Positions 1 through 7,393 of a stretch of 12,602 nt of DNA are shown in pieces. A program made the translations under genes and the position numbers. Source of the DNA: Halieaceae bacterium (lineage in GTDB: Bacteria; Pseudomonadota; Gammaproteobacteria; Pseudomonadales; Halieaceae); contig JABIZW010000201.1 in NCBI GenBank assembly GCA_018666295.1, positions 1 to 12,602 of the forward strand. The letters run 5' to 3'. Below the pieces are notes generated by a model. The model was not told the DNA's origin and ran no database searches. It worked only from the letters and a program-made list of their open reading frames with translations. Numbering within the stretch: the first letter of the stretch is position 1; every line of letters starts with the position of its first letter.

Positions 1-1
1 C

Positions 2-580
2 CAAGTGTTCGGGCCGGCGCTTCGAGCCCCCAGTAACTGCAATACCCAACCTTGGTTCGTTCACATTGTCACGGGTGCGAAACTTGAGGCCTTAAGAGAG
101 GCATTACCTGCCGCCTTCGCCTCAGGCGATGTGGCGCCTGACTTTCCCTACGACGGTGTTTACGAGGGCGTTTACAAAGATCGTCAATATGGTGCGGCAA
201 AAGCACTTTATGACGCATTGGCCATTCCTCGTGAGGAGAAAGCAAAGCGTCAGGAATGGTTTTTAGGAAACTTTCGATTCTTTGAGGCACCCGCAGTCGC
301 TTTTTTCATGCTTCCTCAAGGCTTTGGTCTTCGTGAAGCCTGCGACTTAGGCATGTTTACTCAAACGGTCATGTTGGGTCTGACTGCACAGGGACTTGGC
401 TCGTGTCCGCAAACTGCCCTGGGATTCATGGCGAAACAAATTCGCCAAGTGATCGAGGTTCCCGACGAGCACCGCCTCATGTTCGGCCTGTCTTTTGGCT
501 ATCCGCTCGACACACCCATTAACGACGTCGTCACGGACCGGACGGATCTGGAATCAGCGATTACGTTTCACAGCGAGTAA
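2..580 (+). CDS. Nitroreductase family protein, 5'-truncated by the window edge
   Basis: FMN-dependent nitroreductase-fold oxidoreductase. The visible protein has the family's flavin-binding APSNCNTQPW segment near its start (compare the usual APSGxNxQPW) and the later GLGSCPQTAL segment followed by a hydrophobic GLSFGYP strand, the order expected for the fold. The family normally has about 25 further residues before APS, carrying the RS(V/I)R flavin-phosphate motif. They are missing, and the frame stays open to the window start, so the true start lies upstream. The GTG at base 5 is internal and not a credible start. The substrate cannot be told from sequence: members reduce nitroaromatics, quinones or enones with NAD(P)H. 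The gene ends three bases before the convergent ribBX stop, leaving no room for a separate terminator. It differs clearly from the second, YdjA-like nitroreductase of this window. Confidence 0.85.
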   Translation, partial: QVFGPALRAPSNCNTQPWFVHIVTGAKLEALREALPAAFASGDVAPDFPYDGVYEGVYKDRQYGAAKALYDALAIPREEKAKRQEWFLGNFRFFEAPAVAFFMLPQGFGLREACDLGMFTQTVMLGLTAQGLGSCPQTALGFMAKQIRQVIEVPDEHRLMFGLSFGYPLDTPINDVVTDRTDLESAITFHSE

Positions 581-583
581 CCG

Positions 584-1690
584 CTATTGAGGCGGGCGTG
601 GTATGAAGCCCGACACCTCCAGCTGAAATCCAGAGATGGCATTAAACTTAATGGGGGCCGACATGACGTTCATGTTGGTAACTCCCAGATGCCTCAAAAT
701 TTGCGCCCCGGTACCAATGACTCTGTAGTTTCTTGGTGGCGCCTCGACTTCCGCTTGGCCCGCAAGCTCAGCAATATTGCGCATAATGGCTTCCGGGGAT
801 TCCCAACCCCCCAGCATGACGACCAGTCCCCGACCTTGCTCGGCGATAAACGCCATGGCCGATTCGTATGACCAGCCCTGAGAGCCCTGCGGCAATTTTG
901 TGCCTAAAACATCACGTAGGGTGTTTATGGGTTGAATTCGCACCGGTAAATCGGGTCCCGTGAGGTCACCCTGGTGGAGCGCGTATTGAATTTGACCGTC
1001 GACTAAATCTTCAAATGTGGTCAGTGTGAATTTGCCCCACTGCGTATCAATTGGAAATTCGCCCGTACACCTGACGGATTGCTCGTGCAGTGCACGATAC
1101 TCGATAAGGTCTGCAATGGTTCCGATGCGTAGATTGTGCTTTTTTGCAAAGACCTCAAGCTCAGGCCTGCGCGCCATGGTGCCGTCCTCGTTCATGATCT
1201 CAACGATTACAGCCGCTGGCTCGCAGCCCGCCATTCGTGCGAGATCTACACCGGCCTCAGTATGTCCTGCTCGCTGAAGTACACCACCTGGCTTGGCGAC
1301 TAAGGGAAAAATATGCCCAGGTTGTGCGATGTCTGCCGCTTTTGCGTCCGACCTTACAGCCTCCAAAATCGTATGCGCACGCTGCCTGGCGCTCACGCCG
1401 GGACCTACCGCATGAGTCGCATCGATCGACACAGTAAAGTTCGTTTCGTGCTGTGAGCGATTGTCGCGAACCATCAGTGGAATACGCAGCTGACGCGCAC
1501 GCTCCGCCGTAATCGGCATACAGATCAATCCGCAGGCTTCACTGGCAAAGAAATTAATAATCTCCGGAGTGACTTTTTCGGCAGCAATAACAAGGTCGCC
1601 CTCATTCTCTCTGTCTTCGTCATCCATGAGGATGACCATTTTACCTTCACGGATGTCGTCCAAAATATCGGGGACGGTGTCGAGCGCCAT
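584..1690 (-). CDS. ribB: 3,4-dihydroxy-2-butanone-4-phosphate synthase fused to a degenerate GTP cyclohydrolase II domain (RibBX type)
   Basis: Riboflavin biosynthesis, cytoplasmic: converts ribulose 5-phosphate to 3,4-dihydroxy-2-butanone 4-phosphate plus formate. Residues 1-200 are a complete RibB domain, with the acidic metal loop DDEDREN (23-29), FTVSID (85-90), GHIFPL (125-130) and RAGHTEAGVDLAR (140-152). Residues about 205-368 align in layout with GTP cyclohydrolase II and keep a GAQIL motif (328-332). The zinc site that should follow VRI at about 250 (C-x10-C-x-C) is absent: that stretch reads IQPINTLRDVLG and contains no cysteine. The second domain is therefore very unlikely to act as a GTP cyclohydrolase. 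Such RibB-RibX fusions are known in Proteobacteria, and the role of the X domain is not clear. The ATG at 1690 has an AGGAG at 1698-1702. The thiolase stop is 15 bases upstream, so the two genes are probably co-transcribed. Confidence 0.92.
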   Translation of the reverse strand: MALDTVPDILDDIREGKMVILMDDEDRENEGDLVIAAEKVTPEIINFFASEACGLICMPITAERARQLRIPLMVRDNRSQHETNFTVSIDATHAVGPGVSARQRAHTILEAVRSDAKAADIAQPGHIFPLVAKPGGVLQRAGHTEAGVDLARMAGCEPAAVIVEIMNEDGTMARRPELEVFAKKHNLRIGTIADLIEYRALHEQSVRCTGEFPIDTQWGKFTLTTFEDLVDGQIQYALHQGDLTGPDLPVRIQPINTLRDVLGTKLPQGSQGWSYESAMAFIAEQGRGLVVMLGGWESPEAIMRNIAELAGQAEVEAPPRNYRVIGTGAQILRHLGVTNMNVMSAPIKFNAISGFQLEVSGFIPRPPQ

Positions 1691-1705
1691 GTTATTTCTC
1701 CTGGC

Positions 1706-2884
1706 TTAGCACATCTCAATTGCAACAGCGGTTGCCTCTCCACCTCCGATACAAAGTGCAGCAATACCGCGCGCTTTGCCGTAGTGATGAAGTGCATGCA
1801 TGAGGGTGACGATGATTCTGGATCCTGTTGAGCCAATAGGGTGGCCTTGGGCACAAGCGCCGCCATGAACATTCACTTTTTCATGATCCAGTCCATGCGT
1901 TTTCGTCGCGAGCATGGTGACCATAGCAAATGCTTCATTAATCTCCCAGAGATCTACGTCATCGGTAGACCAACCGGTTTTATTCAACAGCGACGAGATG
2001 GCATCGACAGGGGCTAACGTGAACTCTTCGGGAGCACGACTCGATCGCGCATGCGCAATAATTCGGGCCATGGGCTTCAAGCCGAATTCTTGAACAGCAG
2101 ACTCACTTGCCAGAACCAGTGCACTGGCACCGTCAGAAATCGAACTTGCGTTGGCTGCGGTGATGGTGCCGTCCTTTGTAAACGCTGCGCGAAGACTTGG
2201 AATCTTGTCGATGCGCCCTTTATGCGGTTGCTCATCATCGACAACGCTAATTGTTTCTCGACGCGTTTTGACGTCAACGGTCGCCGTCTCGGCTTTCAGA
2301 AGACCTTGCTCAATCGCCATCTGGGCTCGGCTGAGGCTTTGGATGGCGAACGCATCCATCGCTTCACGGGTAATCCCGTGATCATCGGCGGTCTTCTGCG
2401 CGAAAGTTCCCATGGCAGCGCCTGTGTAGGCGTCTTCAAGACCGTCTATGAACATATGATCGTAGATGCTGGTATGACCAAGGCGTTGACCGGCACGCCC
2501 TGTGGGCATGAGGTGCGGCGCATTAGACATACTTTCGAGCCCACCGGTGACTGCAATCCTGTTGGTGCCGGCACGAATACTGTCGATTCCGAAAATAGTG
2601 GCTTGCATGCCGCTTCCGCAGGCTTTGTTGACAGTCACTGCGCCGACGTCGTCTGGAAGTCCGGCATTGCGCGCCGCTTGCCGGGCAGGACACTGCTTTA
2701 GTCCGGCGGGAAGGACACAACCCATAAAGACCTCGTCGACCGACGCAGCGCTGACGCTTGCGCGTTCTACGGCGGCCCGAATGGCCGTGCTGCCGAGGTC
2801 GGTCGCAGGAACCGCCGCCAAGTCACCCATGAGTCCGCCCATAGGCGTTCTCGCACCGCTTACAATGTAAATCGCCTCTGACAT
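1706..2884 (-). CDS. Acetyl-CoA acetyltransferase (thiolase)
   Basis: Type II thiolase, cytoplasmic: 2 acetyl-CoA to or from acetoacetyl-CoA, or thiolysis of other 3-ketoacyl-CoAs. Counting from the chosen start (392 residues), the acyl-accepting cysteine is C89 in NKACGSGMQA. The NEAFA motif is present, H348 lies in GGACAQGHPIGSTGSR, and C378 lies in CIGGGEA. These three positions coincide with the classical Zoogloea thiolase numbering, so length and active site are standard. The ATG at 2884 is preferred because GAGG (2891-2894) precedes it at good spacing and the protein then begins MSEAIYIVSGARTP, like its family. A TTG seven codons upstream (2905) is possible but less likely. A promoter-like element lies at 2923-2951. 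Biosynthetic and degradative roles cannot be told apart here; the neighbours suggest central acetyl-CoA or fatty-acid metabolism. Confidence 0.92.
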   Translation of the reverse strand: MSEAIYIVSGARTPMGGLMGDLAAVPATDLGSTAIRAAVERASVSAASVDEVFMGCVLPAGLKQCPARQAARNAGLPDDVGAVTVNKACGSGMQATIFGIDSIRAGTNRIAVTGGLESMSNAPHLMPTGRAGQRLGHTSIYDHMFIDGLEDAYTGAAMGTFAQKTADDHGITREAMDAFAIQSLSRAQMAIEQGLLKAETATVDVKTRRETISVVDDEQPHKGRIDKIPSLRAAFTKDGTITAANASSISDGASALVLASESAVQEFGLKPMARIIAHARSSRAPEEFTLAPVDAISSLLNKTGWSTDDVDLWEINEAFAMVTMLATKTHGLDHEKVNVHGGACAQGHPIGSTGSRIIVTLMHALHHYGKARGIAALCIGGGEATAVAIEMC

Positions 2885-2913
2885 GGCCTTCCTCGTTGTT
2901 CTCAAAACGTTGT

Positions 2914-2922
2914 GGGGGGGGG
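2914..2922. repeat. Nine-base homopolymer tract (G9 on plus, C9 on the thiolase coding strand)
   Basis: Nine identical bases in a row lie between the regulator gene and the thiolase start, immediately after a -10-like hexamer. A tract of this length is prone to slippage by DNA polymerase and, if it lies at the transcription start, by RNA polymerase. It could also vary in length through sequencing or assembly error. Confidence 0.9.
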
Positions 2923-2951
2923 ATTAAGCCACAGCCAAAGTGGCGTCACAA
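2923..2951 (-). promoter_or_regulatory. Candidate sigma-70 promoter of thiolase-ribBX
   Basis: On the minus strand, TTGTGA (2951-2946) and CTTAAT (2928-2923) are separated by exactly 17 bases. Each hexamer matches four of six consensus positions. The transcription start would fall in the C9 tract at 2922-2914, giving a leader of roughly 35 bases before the thiolase ATG. The -35 is only moderate, so this stays a candidate; read-through from the upstream regulator gene is also possible. Confidence 0.35.
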
Positions 2952-2964
2952 TGCGGAGTCGCCC

Positions 2965-3969
2965 TCAAATCGTTGAAAAGACTTTGCCTCGCACAGCTTT
3001 ACGATATTCCGACGGACTTAAGCGGTTTGATTTTTTAAACTGGCGTGCGAAGTGCGCAGAGTCGCTGACACCGACTTCAGCGGCGATTTCCGTGATCGAT
3101 AGATTGGTTGTCCTTAGCAGCGATTCGGCCTCGGACAGTCTCAGATTCAGTAGGTACTGCCAGGGTGATGTGCCCACGGCGCGTTGAAAACGACGTGTCA
3201 GCGTCCGCTCTGACAACTGAAATTGTTGAGCGATACTGGACATAGACAGTGGGCTGGCGAGCTTTTCCTGCATGAACAACTGCAGATCCAAGACCACTTC
3301 ATCGCGGTGTTCTTGGAGTACGTGAGAGCCCAAAAGGGTCGACTTGAAGCGTCGACGGATCTCTGGCGAAAATTGATTCTCTACGTGTCGTGCGACTTCA
3401 GCGTTATAAAATTTTCCCATGAGGTAAACCAGTAGGTCACTGATTGAGTTAACGCTGCCGGCGCAGTAGAGGTTGTCTGACTGGACAATGAGTTGGTCGC
3501 GCCGCAGGTCGACCTTTGGGTAACGCGTTGCAAATTCCTCGAACCAAAACCAGTGTGTTGTCGCAGGTCTATTGTTGAGCAAACCCGTTTCGGCGAGAAG
3601 AAAACTACCGGTCCCTACAGCCGCGACAGCGGCTCCCTGCTTAATAGTTTTCTTAATAAATGGGACCAAAGAGGGGTGTCGGGCGAGCACGCGTCGAGGG
3701 TCTCGCCAGACCGCTGCAATAACGAGTAGATCCAGCTGCCCGGCTTCATTGATGCTTTGGGTATTGATGGTTAAGCCACCGCTGGTCGTCACTGGGCCAC
3801 CGTCTGGGGACAGCAGTTGCACAGCGCCTCGTGATCCGAGACTGTGCCCTGTGACTTGCGCGGCTGCCATGGCGAGTTCCATCGGCAGCGAGACGGAGCT
3901 TGCGAGTGCGAAGTCGTGAATTAGCGCCGCAATTTTCGGGATGCGAATTTTTTCCGTCTGTTTTTTCAT
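2965..3969 (-). CDS. GlxA-type AraC-family transcriptional regulator with a DJ-1/PfpI-like N-terminal domain
   Basis: DNA-binding regulator of 334 residues, the usual length for the GlxA/FtrA branch. Residues about 10-185 form a DJ-1/PfpI (class I glutamine amidotransferase-like) sensor domain. Its nucleophile-elbow region reads AAVGTGSFLLAETGLL (116-131): the cysteine seen in many relatives (CTGAFLLA) is replaced by G119, so the domain is probably a non-enzymatic ligand sensor. Residues about 228-325 carry two AraC helix-turn-helix units, SIAQQFQLSERTLTRRFQ (245-262) and ITEIAAEVGVSDSAHFARQF (292-311), then the closing LSPSEYRK signature. The ATG at 3969 is the only good start and has a weak ribosome site. 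The gene is divergent from the FabY-like synthase (82-base gap) and upstream of thiolase-ribBX on the same strand, so either could be a target. The effector is unknown. Confidence 0.9.
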   Translation of the reverse strand: MKKQTEKIRIPKIAALIHDFALASSVSLPMELAMAAAQVTGHSLGSRGAVQLLSPDGGPVTTSGGLTINTQSINEAGQLDLLVIAAVWRDPRRVLARHPSLVPFIKKTIKQGAAVAAVGTGSFLLAETGLLNNRPATTHWFWFEEFATRYPKVDLRRDQLIVQSDNLYCAGSVNSISDLLVYLMGKFYNAEVARHVENQFSPEIRRRFKSTLLGSHVLQEHRDEVVLDLQLFMQEKLASPLSMSSIAQQFQLSERTLTRRFQRAVGTSPWQYLLNLRLSEAESLLRTTNLSITEIAAEVGVSDSAHFARQFKKSNRLSPSEYRKAVRGKVFSTI

Positions 3970-4004
3970 GATTTACGTCTTAAAAAAACAAATGCTAGCG
4001 CGCC

Positions 4005-4034
4005 TTGAATCTACAATCCAGAGACATCTGTAAT
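4005..4034 (+). promoter_or_regulatory. Candidate promoter in the divergent regulator/fabY gap
   Basis: TTGAAT (4005-4010) and TGTAAT (4029-4034) are separated by 18 bases, reading toward the FabY-like gene at 4052. The predicted leader would be only about ten bases. The match is fair but not strong. The 82-base gap must hold the regulator's own promoter too, so this is where binding by the AraC-type protein would be expected. Confidence 0.3.
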
Positions 4035-4051
4035 GCTGACGGTAGAAAAAC

Positions 4052-5854
4052 ATGGCAAAGTTGCCTGTGATTGTTGCTTCTGGTGGTGTGAATACGGCGG
4101 GGAGAACATCCCATCGACACGCCCATAATCGATTGGTGTTTGACGCGCTTGGGCGCTCGGCACAGCAAAAAACATTGGCTGCACTCTCGGGCATGATGGA
4201 CGCTTCAGATGGCGATGACATCCTTGCTGGGACGTTAGTGCGCAAGATTGCTCGAGACTATTTTGACCCGGCGGCCGTTCCCACGAACCTTCGGTTTCTC
4301 GTCGATGACGTTCACGGCGTTGTTAATCTAAGTCCCGACGGTTTTGCGACATCACGCTCGAGCGATAGCCTTCGTGGGCTATCGTCAGGCGAGACTATTT
4401 TCGTGGCCTCAGAGCGCCCCTTTGAGGTGAGCGTTGCAGGTCAGTTACCCACAGGCTTTGACCCGGCCGCACTTTATACGTCTCGGAATCACCCTCGTGG
4501 TCTGCAAATGTCTATTTTTGCCATGTCCGATGCGCTCGCTGATTTAGGGATTGATTGGGACCAGCTCACCGCAAATCTAGCGCCCGATGCGGTCAGTGTT
4601 TATGTGTCGAGTTCCATGGGGCAGCTCGACGACGCAGCAACCGGTGGGATGCTGACGGCATCGCTTCGTGGGGAACGTGTGACCTCGAAGCATTGCCCGT
4701 TAGGTTTTGCAGAAATGCCGGGTGATTTCCTAAACGCCTACGTGTTGAAGTCGCTAGGTCATACTGGGCCAGCGCTTGGGGCCTGTGCGACGTTTTTATA
4801 CAACTTACAGCGGGGTGTTGAAGATATTCGTTCGGGCCGCGCTCGAGTCGCGGTCGTCGGAGCCGCTGAGGCGCCTATTCTTCCATCGCTGATGGACGGT
4901 TACGTGGCAATGGGGGCTTTGGCGACTGACAAAGGACTGCGAGCGCTGCAGGGGCTCAGTGATGACGCGACAATACATCATGGGTCAGCTTGCCGCCCGT
5001 TTGGCGTGAACTGTGGTTTTGTTATTGCCGAATCAGCTCAAATTCTGGTGCTCATGGATGACGAGCTCGCACTGGAGCAGGGCGCGCCAATCTTAGGTGC
5101 TGTCCCTTTTGTATCGGTGCATGCGGACGGTCCGAAGAAGTCGATTCCTGGACCAGGTCCGGGCAATTACCTGACCATGGCCCGTGCTGCACAAGCGGCT
5201 CGCGACATTGTCGGAGAGAAATCGTTTCGGTCAGAAGGGCTGGTGATGGCTCACGGGACGGGCACCCCTCAGAACAGAACGACAGAGTCGGCGATTATGA
5301 GTACCGTCGCTGAGGCATTAGGTGTTGATGACTGGCGTGTGGCTGCGGTCAAAGGCCACACGGGGCATTCGTTAGGCGCGGCAGCGGGTGATCAGCTATC
5401 TGCCCTGTTGGGTATCTGGGAGTCTCAGTGGATTCCGGGTATCGGAACCATTCCCAGTCTTGCACCCGATGTACACACGGACCGATTGAGCTTTTTACTG
5501 GACAACACGCCTACGGATCGCTGTACTTACTCGCTGGTGAACAGTAAGGGCTTTGGGGGGAACAACGCGACTGCGACAGTTCTGAGTCCCGATACGTCTC
5601 ACGCTGTTCTCAAAGGTTTACATGGCGCCCGCGCGATTGAGGCGTGGCGCGAACGTCATGAGCGTACCCAGAAAGAACGCATGGATATTGAGTCGGCGCG
5701 ATTAGCAGGGGACTGGCAACCGTTGTATCGTTTCAATGACGGTGTGCTCGATGACGACGATATAAAGGCAGTGGACGGTATGTTGACGCTGGGTGATGTC
5801 AATATTGATACGCACACGAGAGTGATGCCGGATAAATGGCAGCTCGATACTTAA
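4052..5854 (+). CDS. fabY: Beta-ketoacyl-ACP synthase, FabY-like (fatty-acid initiation)
   Basis: Condensing enzyme of 600 residues, far longer than FabB/FabF (about 410) and close to Pseudomonas FabY (about 630). FabY joins acetyl-CoA to malonyl-ACP to start fatty-acid synthesis, replacing FabH. The thiolase-fold triad is intact: C245 in LGACATFLYNLQRGVEDI, H401 in MAHGTGTPQNRTTESAI and H439 in KGHTGHSLGAAAGDQ, followed by the GFGGNNA gating motif (501-507). The opening MAKLPVIVASGGVNTAGRTS, the QLPTGFDPAALYTSRNHPRGLQMS segment (131-154) and the C-terminal extension after about residue 515 also agree with FabY as I recall it. The ATG at 4052 has only a weak ribosome site (GGTAG). A YdjA-like nitroreductase gene follows after 24 bases. 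The ketosynthase assignment is firm; the initiating role rests on length and family resemblance. Confidence 0.88.
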   Translation: MAKLPVIVASGGVNTAGRTSHRHAHNRLVFDALGRSAQQKTLAALSGMMDASDGDDILAGTLVRKIARDYFDPAAVPTNLRFLVDDVHGVVNLSPDGFATSRSSDSLRGLSSGETIFVASERPFEVSVAGQLPTGFDPAALYTSRNHPRGLQMSIFAMSDALADLGIDWDQLTANLAPDAVSVYVSSSMGQLDDAATGGMLTASLRGERVTSKHCPLGFAEMPGDFLNAYVLKSLGHTGPALGACATFLYNLQRGVEDIRSGRARVAVVGAAEAPILPSLMDGYVAMGALATDKGLRALQGLSDDATIHHGSACRPFGVNCGFVIAESAQILVLMDDELALEQGAPILGAVPFVSVHADGPKKSIPGPGPGNYLTMARAAQAARDIVGEKSFRSEGLVMAHGTGTPQNRTTESAIMSTVAEALGVDDWRVAAVKGHTGHSLGAAAGDQLSALLGIWESQWIPGIGTIPSLAPDVHTDRLSFLLDNTPTDRCTYSLVNSKGFGGNNATATVLSPDTSHAVLKGLHGARAIEAWRERHERTQKERMDIESARLAGDWQPLYRFNDGVLDDDDIKAVDGMLTLGDVNIDTHTRVMPDKWQLDT

Positions 5855-5878
5855 CAATTTTAGGACAGGTCACTTTAA

Positions 5879-6448
5879 ATGATGAGCACCGATGTGAATT
5901 CTCTCCTGGAGCTGCTGACCGACCGCGTTTCTCATAGCGCGTTGGGCCTTCCTGGCCCTGCGCCGGATCAAATTACCGACATTGTTCGCGCAGGCATGCG
6001 AGCACCTGATCATGGACTGCTGCGCCCCTGGCATTTTGTTGTCATTGAAGGCGATCGTCGGGAACATCTGGGGACTGTGCTTCAGAAAAGTTTACGACTT
6101 CGTGGTGTTACCGATGAGTCGCAATTGGCTAAAGCACTGAAGGCGCCAGAGCGTGCACCCACAATTATTGCGGTCATGCTGCAGTACAAGAACCACCCCA
6201 AGGTCGAGCGTAATGAACAAATTGGTTCTGCGGCTGCAGCGGCCTATGCCATGTCGCTGGCGTCAAACGCGCTGGGTTTCGGCTCGATGTGGCGAACGGG
6301 CGTGTATGCGACTGATCCGAGTGTGGTCGAGGCACTTGGCGGCGGTGCGCAAGATGAAGTCATTGGCTTTTTGTATCTCGGAACGAGACAAGGGCCATCA
6401 AAAAAGCTTCCGGCGCTTGACCCGACTGACTTCATGACGCATTTTTAG
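5879..6448 (+). CDS. YdjA-like NAD(P)H nitroreductase
   Basis: Compact FMN-dependent nitroreductase of 189 residues, about the size of E. coli YdjA (183). It shares RAGMRAPDHGLLRPWHFVVIEGD (37-59, with the APDH-x4-PWHF signature), the APxII strand near 93-97, GFGSMWRTG (133-141) and the VIGFLYLGTRQ strand near the end (161-171). This small family forms a homodimer with FMN at the interface; the physiological substrate is unknown. The ATG at 5879 is followed directly by another ATG at 5882. An AGG (5867-5869) sits nine bases before the first, so that one is used here. The gene lies 24 bases after fabY and 21 bases before the isomerase ATG, consistent with one transcript. It is unrelated in detail to the truncated nitroreductase at the window start. 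Confidence 0.9.
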   Translation: MMSTDVNSLLELLTDRVSHSALGLPGPAPDQITDIVRAGMRAPDHGLLRPWHFVVIEGDRREHLGTVLQKSLRLRGVTDESQLAKALKAPERAPTIIAVMLQYKNHPKVERNEQIGSAAAAAYAMSLASNALGFGSMWRTGVYATDPSVVEALGGGAQDEVIGFLYLGTRQGPSKKLPALDPTDFMTHF

Positions 6449-6469
6449 CACTCTTTGGGGAGTGTTCTA

Positions 6470-7393
6470 ATGCGGTTGCTACGGTCGGTCTGGTGTCAGT
6501 TTGTTTTGATTGGCGTGGTTCTGTTTATCGTAGATCGATTACTGTTTCCTGAGCCAAAACCGATCATTGGGCCCCCTAATGCTGAGCGCGTTGCGCTGCA
6601 AGTGCAGGCGTTGACCCAACTTCAAGGGAAGCCGCTCTCCACGGCGCAGCAACAGATGATCAAAGAGCGTGAACTCAGGGATGAGCTTCTTTTTATGGAG
6701 GCTTTACACCGTGGATTCATAGAAGACGATCTAGTTGTTCAGCGCCGTCTTATTCGGAACATGCGGTTTATGGATCCGGAGCAAGACGCTGAGGACTCGG
6801 AATTACTCACGCGAGCGCTAGAGCTGCGCCTTCATCTTGCTGATGAGGTTATTCGCCGGCGAACGGTGCAGGTCATGGAAACCTTGATCGTCGCGAGTCG
6901 CGGCGAGTCATCGATTTCAGAGGCGACGTTAAGGGCGGCATATCAGTCGCAACTTGACCTGTTCGAGGAGCCAATACGATACAGTTTCAGTCACGTTTTT
7001 CTTCGCGACGAGGCAAGCCAGGCACGTGTTGAGCAGCTCGTCACCGCACTCGGCCGGGGTGCCAGTCTGGTTGAAGCGCGTGCGCTGGGTGATGTCTTCT
7101 TAGCGGGTTATACCTTTAAAGATCGGAGTCTTGCGGAGATTTCACGGCAATTTGGCGATGGCTTTACACAGCGTTTTTCTGTCGAGGCTGAACGTTTGGG
7201 CCAGTGGGTAGGGCCGCTTCAATCGATTTTTGGAAACCACTGGGTTTGGGTAGAAGACATTGCTGAAAGTCGCGTCAAACGGTTTGATGAGGTCGCGCAG
7301 GACGTGGCACGAGACATCCGGCGAGATCGAGACCGCGAGACTATAGAAAATTGGGTGGATGCGACACTTGCGGGTTACGAGGTGCTGCTGTGA
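6470..7393 (+). CDS. Membrane-anchored parvulin-type peptidyl-prolyl cis-trans isomerase
   Basis: Predicted envelope folding factor of 307 residues. One hydrophobic helix (about 8-24, after MRLLRSVW) anchors it in the inner membrane with the rest in the periplasm; no signal-peptidase site is seen. A charged helical region (35-165) resembles the chaperone arms of SurA/PpiD-like proteins. Residues about 170-265 look like a short, divergent parvulin domain: it opens with IRYSFSHVFL and closes with GQWVGPLQSIFGNHWVWVEDI, the characteristic ending. A basic C-terminal helix follows. The ATG at 6470 is chosen because GGAG (6459-6462) precedes it at seven bases; a TTG at 6455 lies before that ribosome site and is rejected. 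Its stop overlaps the HupE start (GTGA), so the two are translationally coupled. Catalytic activity is uncertain given the divergence. Confidence 0.78.
   Translation: MRLLRSVWCQFVLIGVVLFIVDRLLFPEPKPIIGPPNAERVALQVQALTQLQGKPLSTAQQQMIKERELRDELLFMEALHRGFIEDDLVVQRRLIRNMRFMDPEQDAEDSELLTRALELRLHLADEVIRRRTVQVMETLIVASRGESSISEATLRAAYQSQLDLFEEPIRYSFSHVFLRDEASQARVEQLVTALGRGASLVEARALGDVFLAGYTFKDRSLAEISRQFGDGFTQRFSVEAERLGQWVGPLQSIFGNHWVWVEDIAESRVKRFDEVAQDVARDIRRDRDRETIENWVDATLAGYEVLL

Noticed and set aside
1525..1872. A 115-codon minus-strand frame across the thiolase-ribBX junction
   Set aside because: It overlaps the 3' end of thiolase and the 5' end of ribBX in another frame; both real genes are intact, so no frameshift is needed.
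2051..2701. A 216-codon plus-strand open frame opposite the thiolase gene
   Set aside because: It is fully antisense to a gene with an intact active site, has no family resemblance and lacks a convincing ribosome site.
2882..2905. Upstream TTG start for the thiolase
   Set aside because: The ATG at 2884 has a good ribosome site and gives the family's usual N-terminus.
7351..7392. ATG at 7351 as the start of the HupE-like protein
   Set aside because: It would add 13 polar residues before the signal peptide and overlap the isomerase by 43 bases; the GTG at 7390 has a well-spaced ribosome site.
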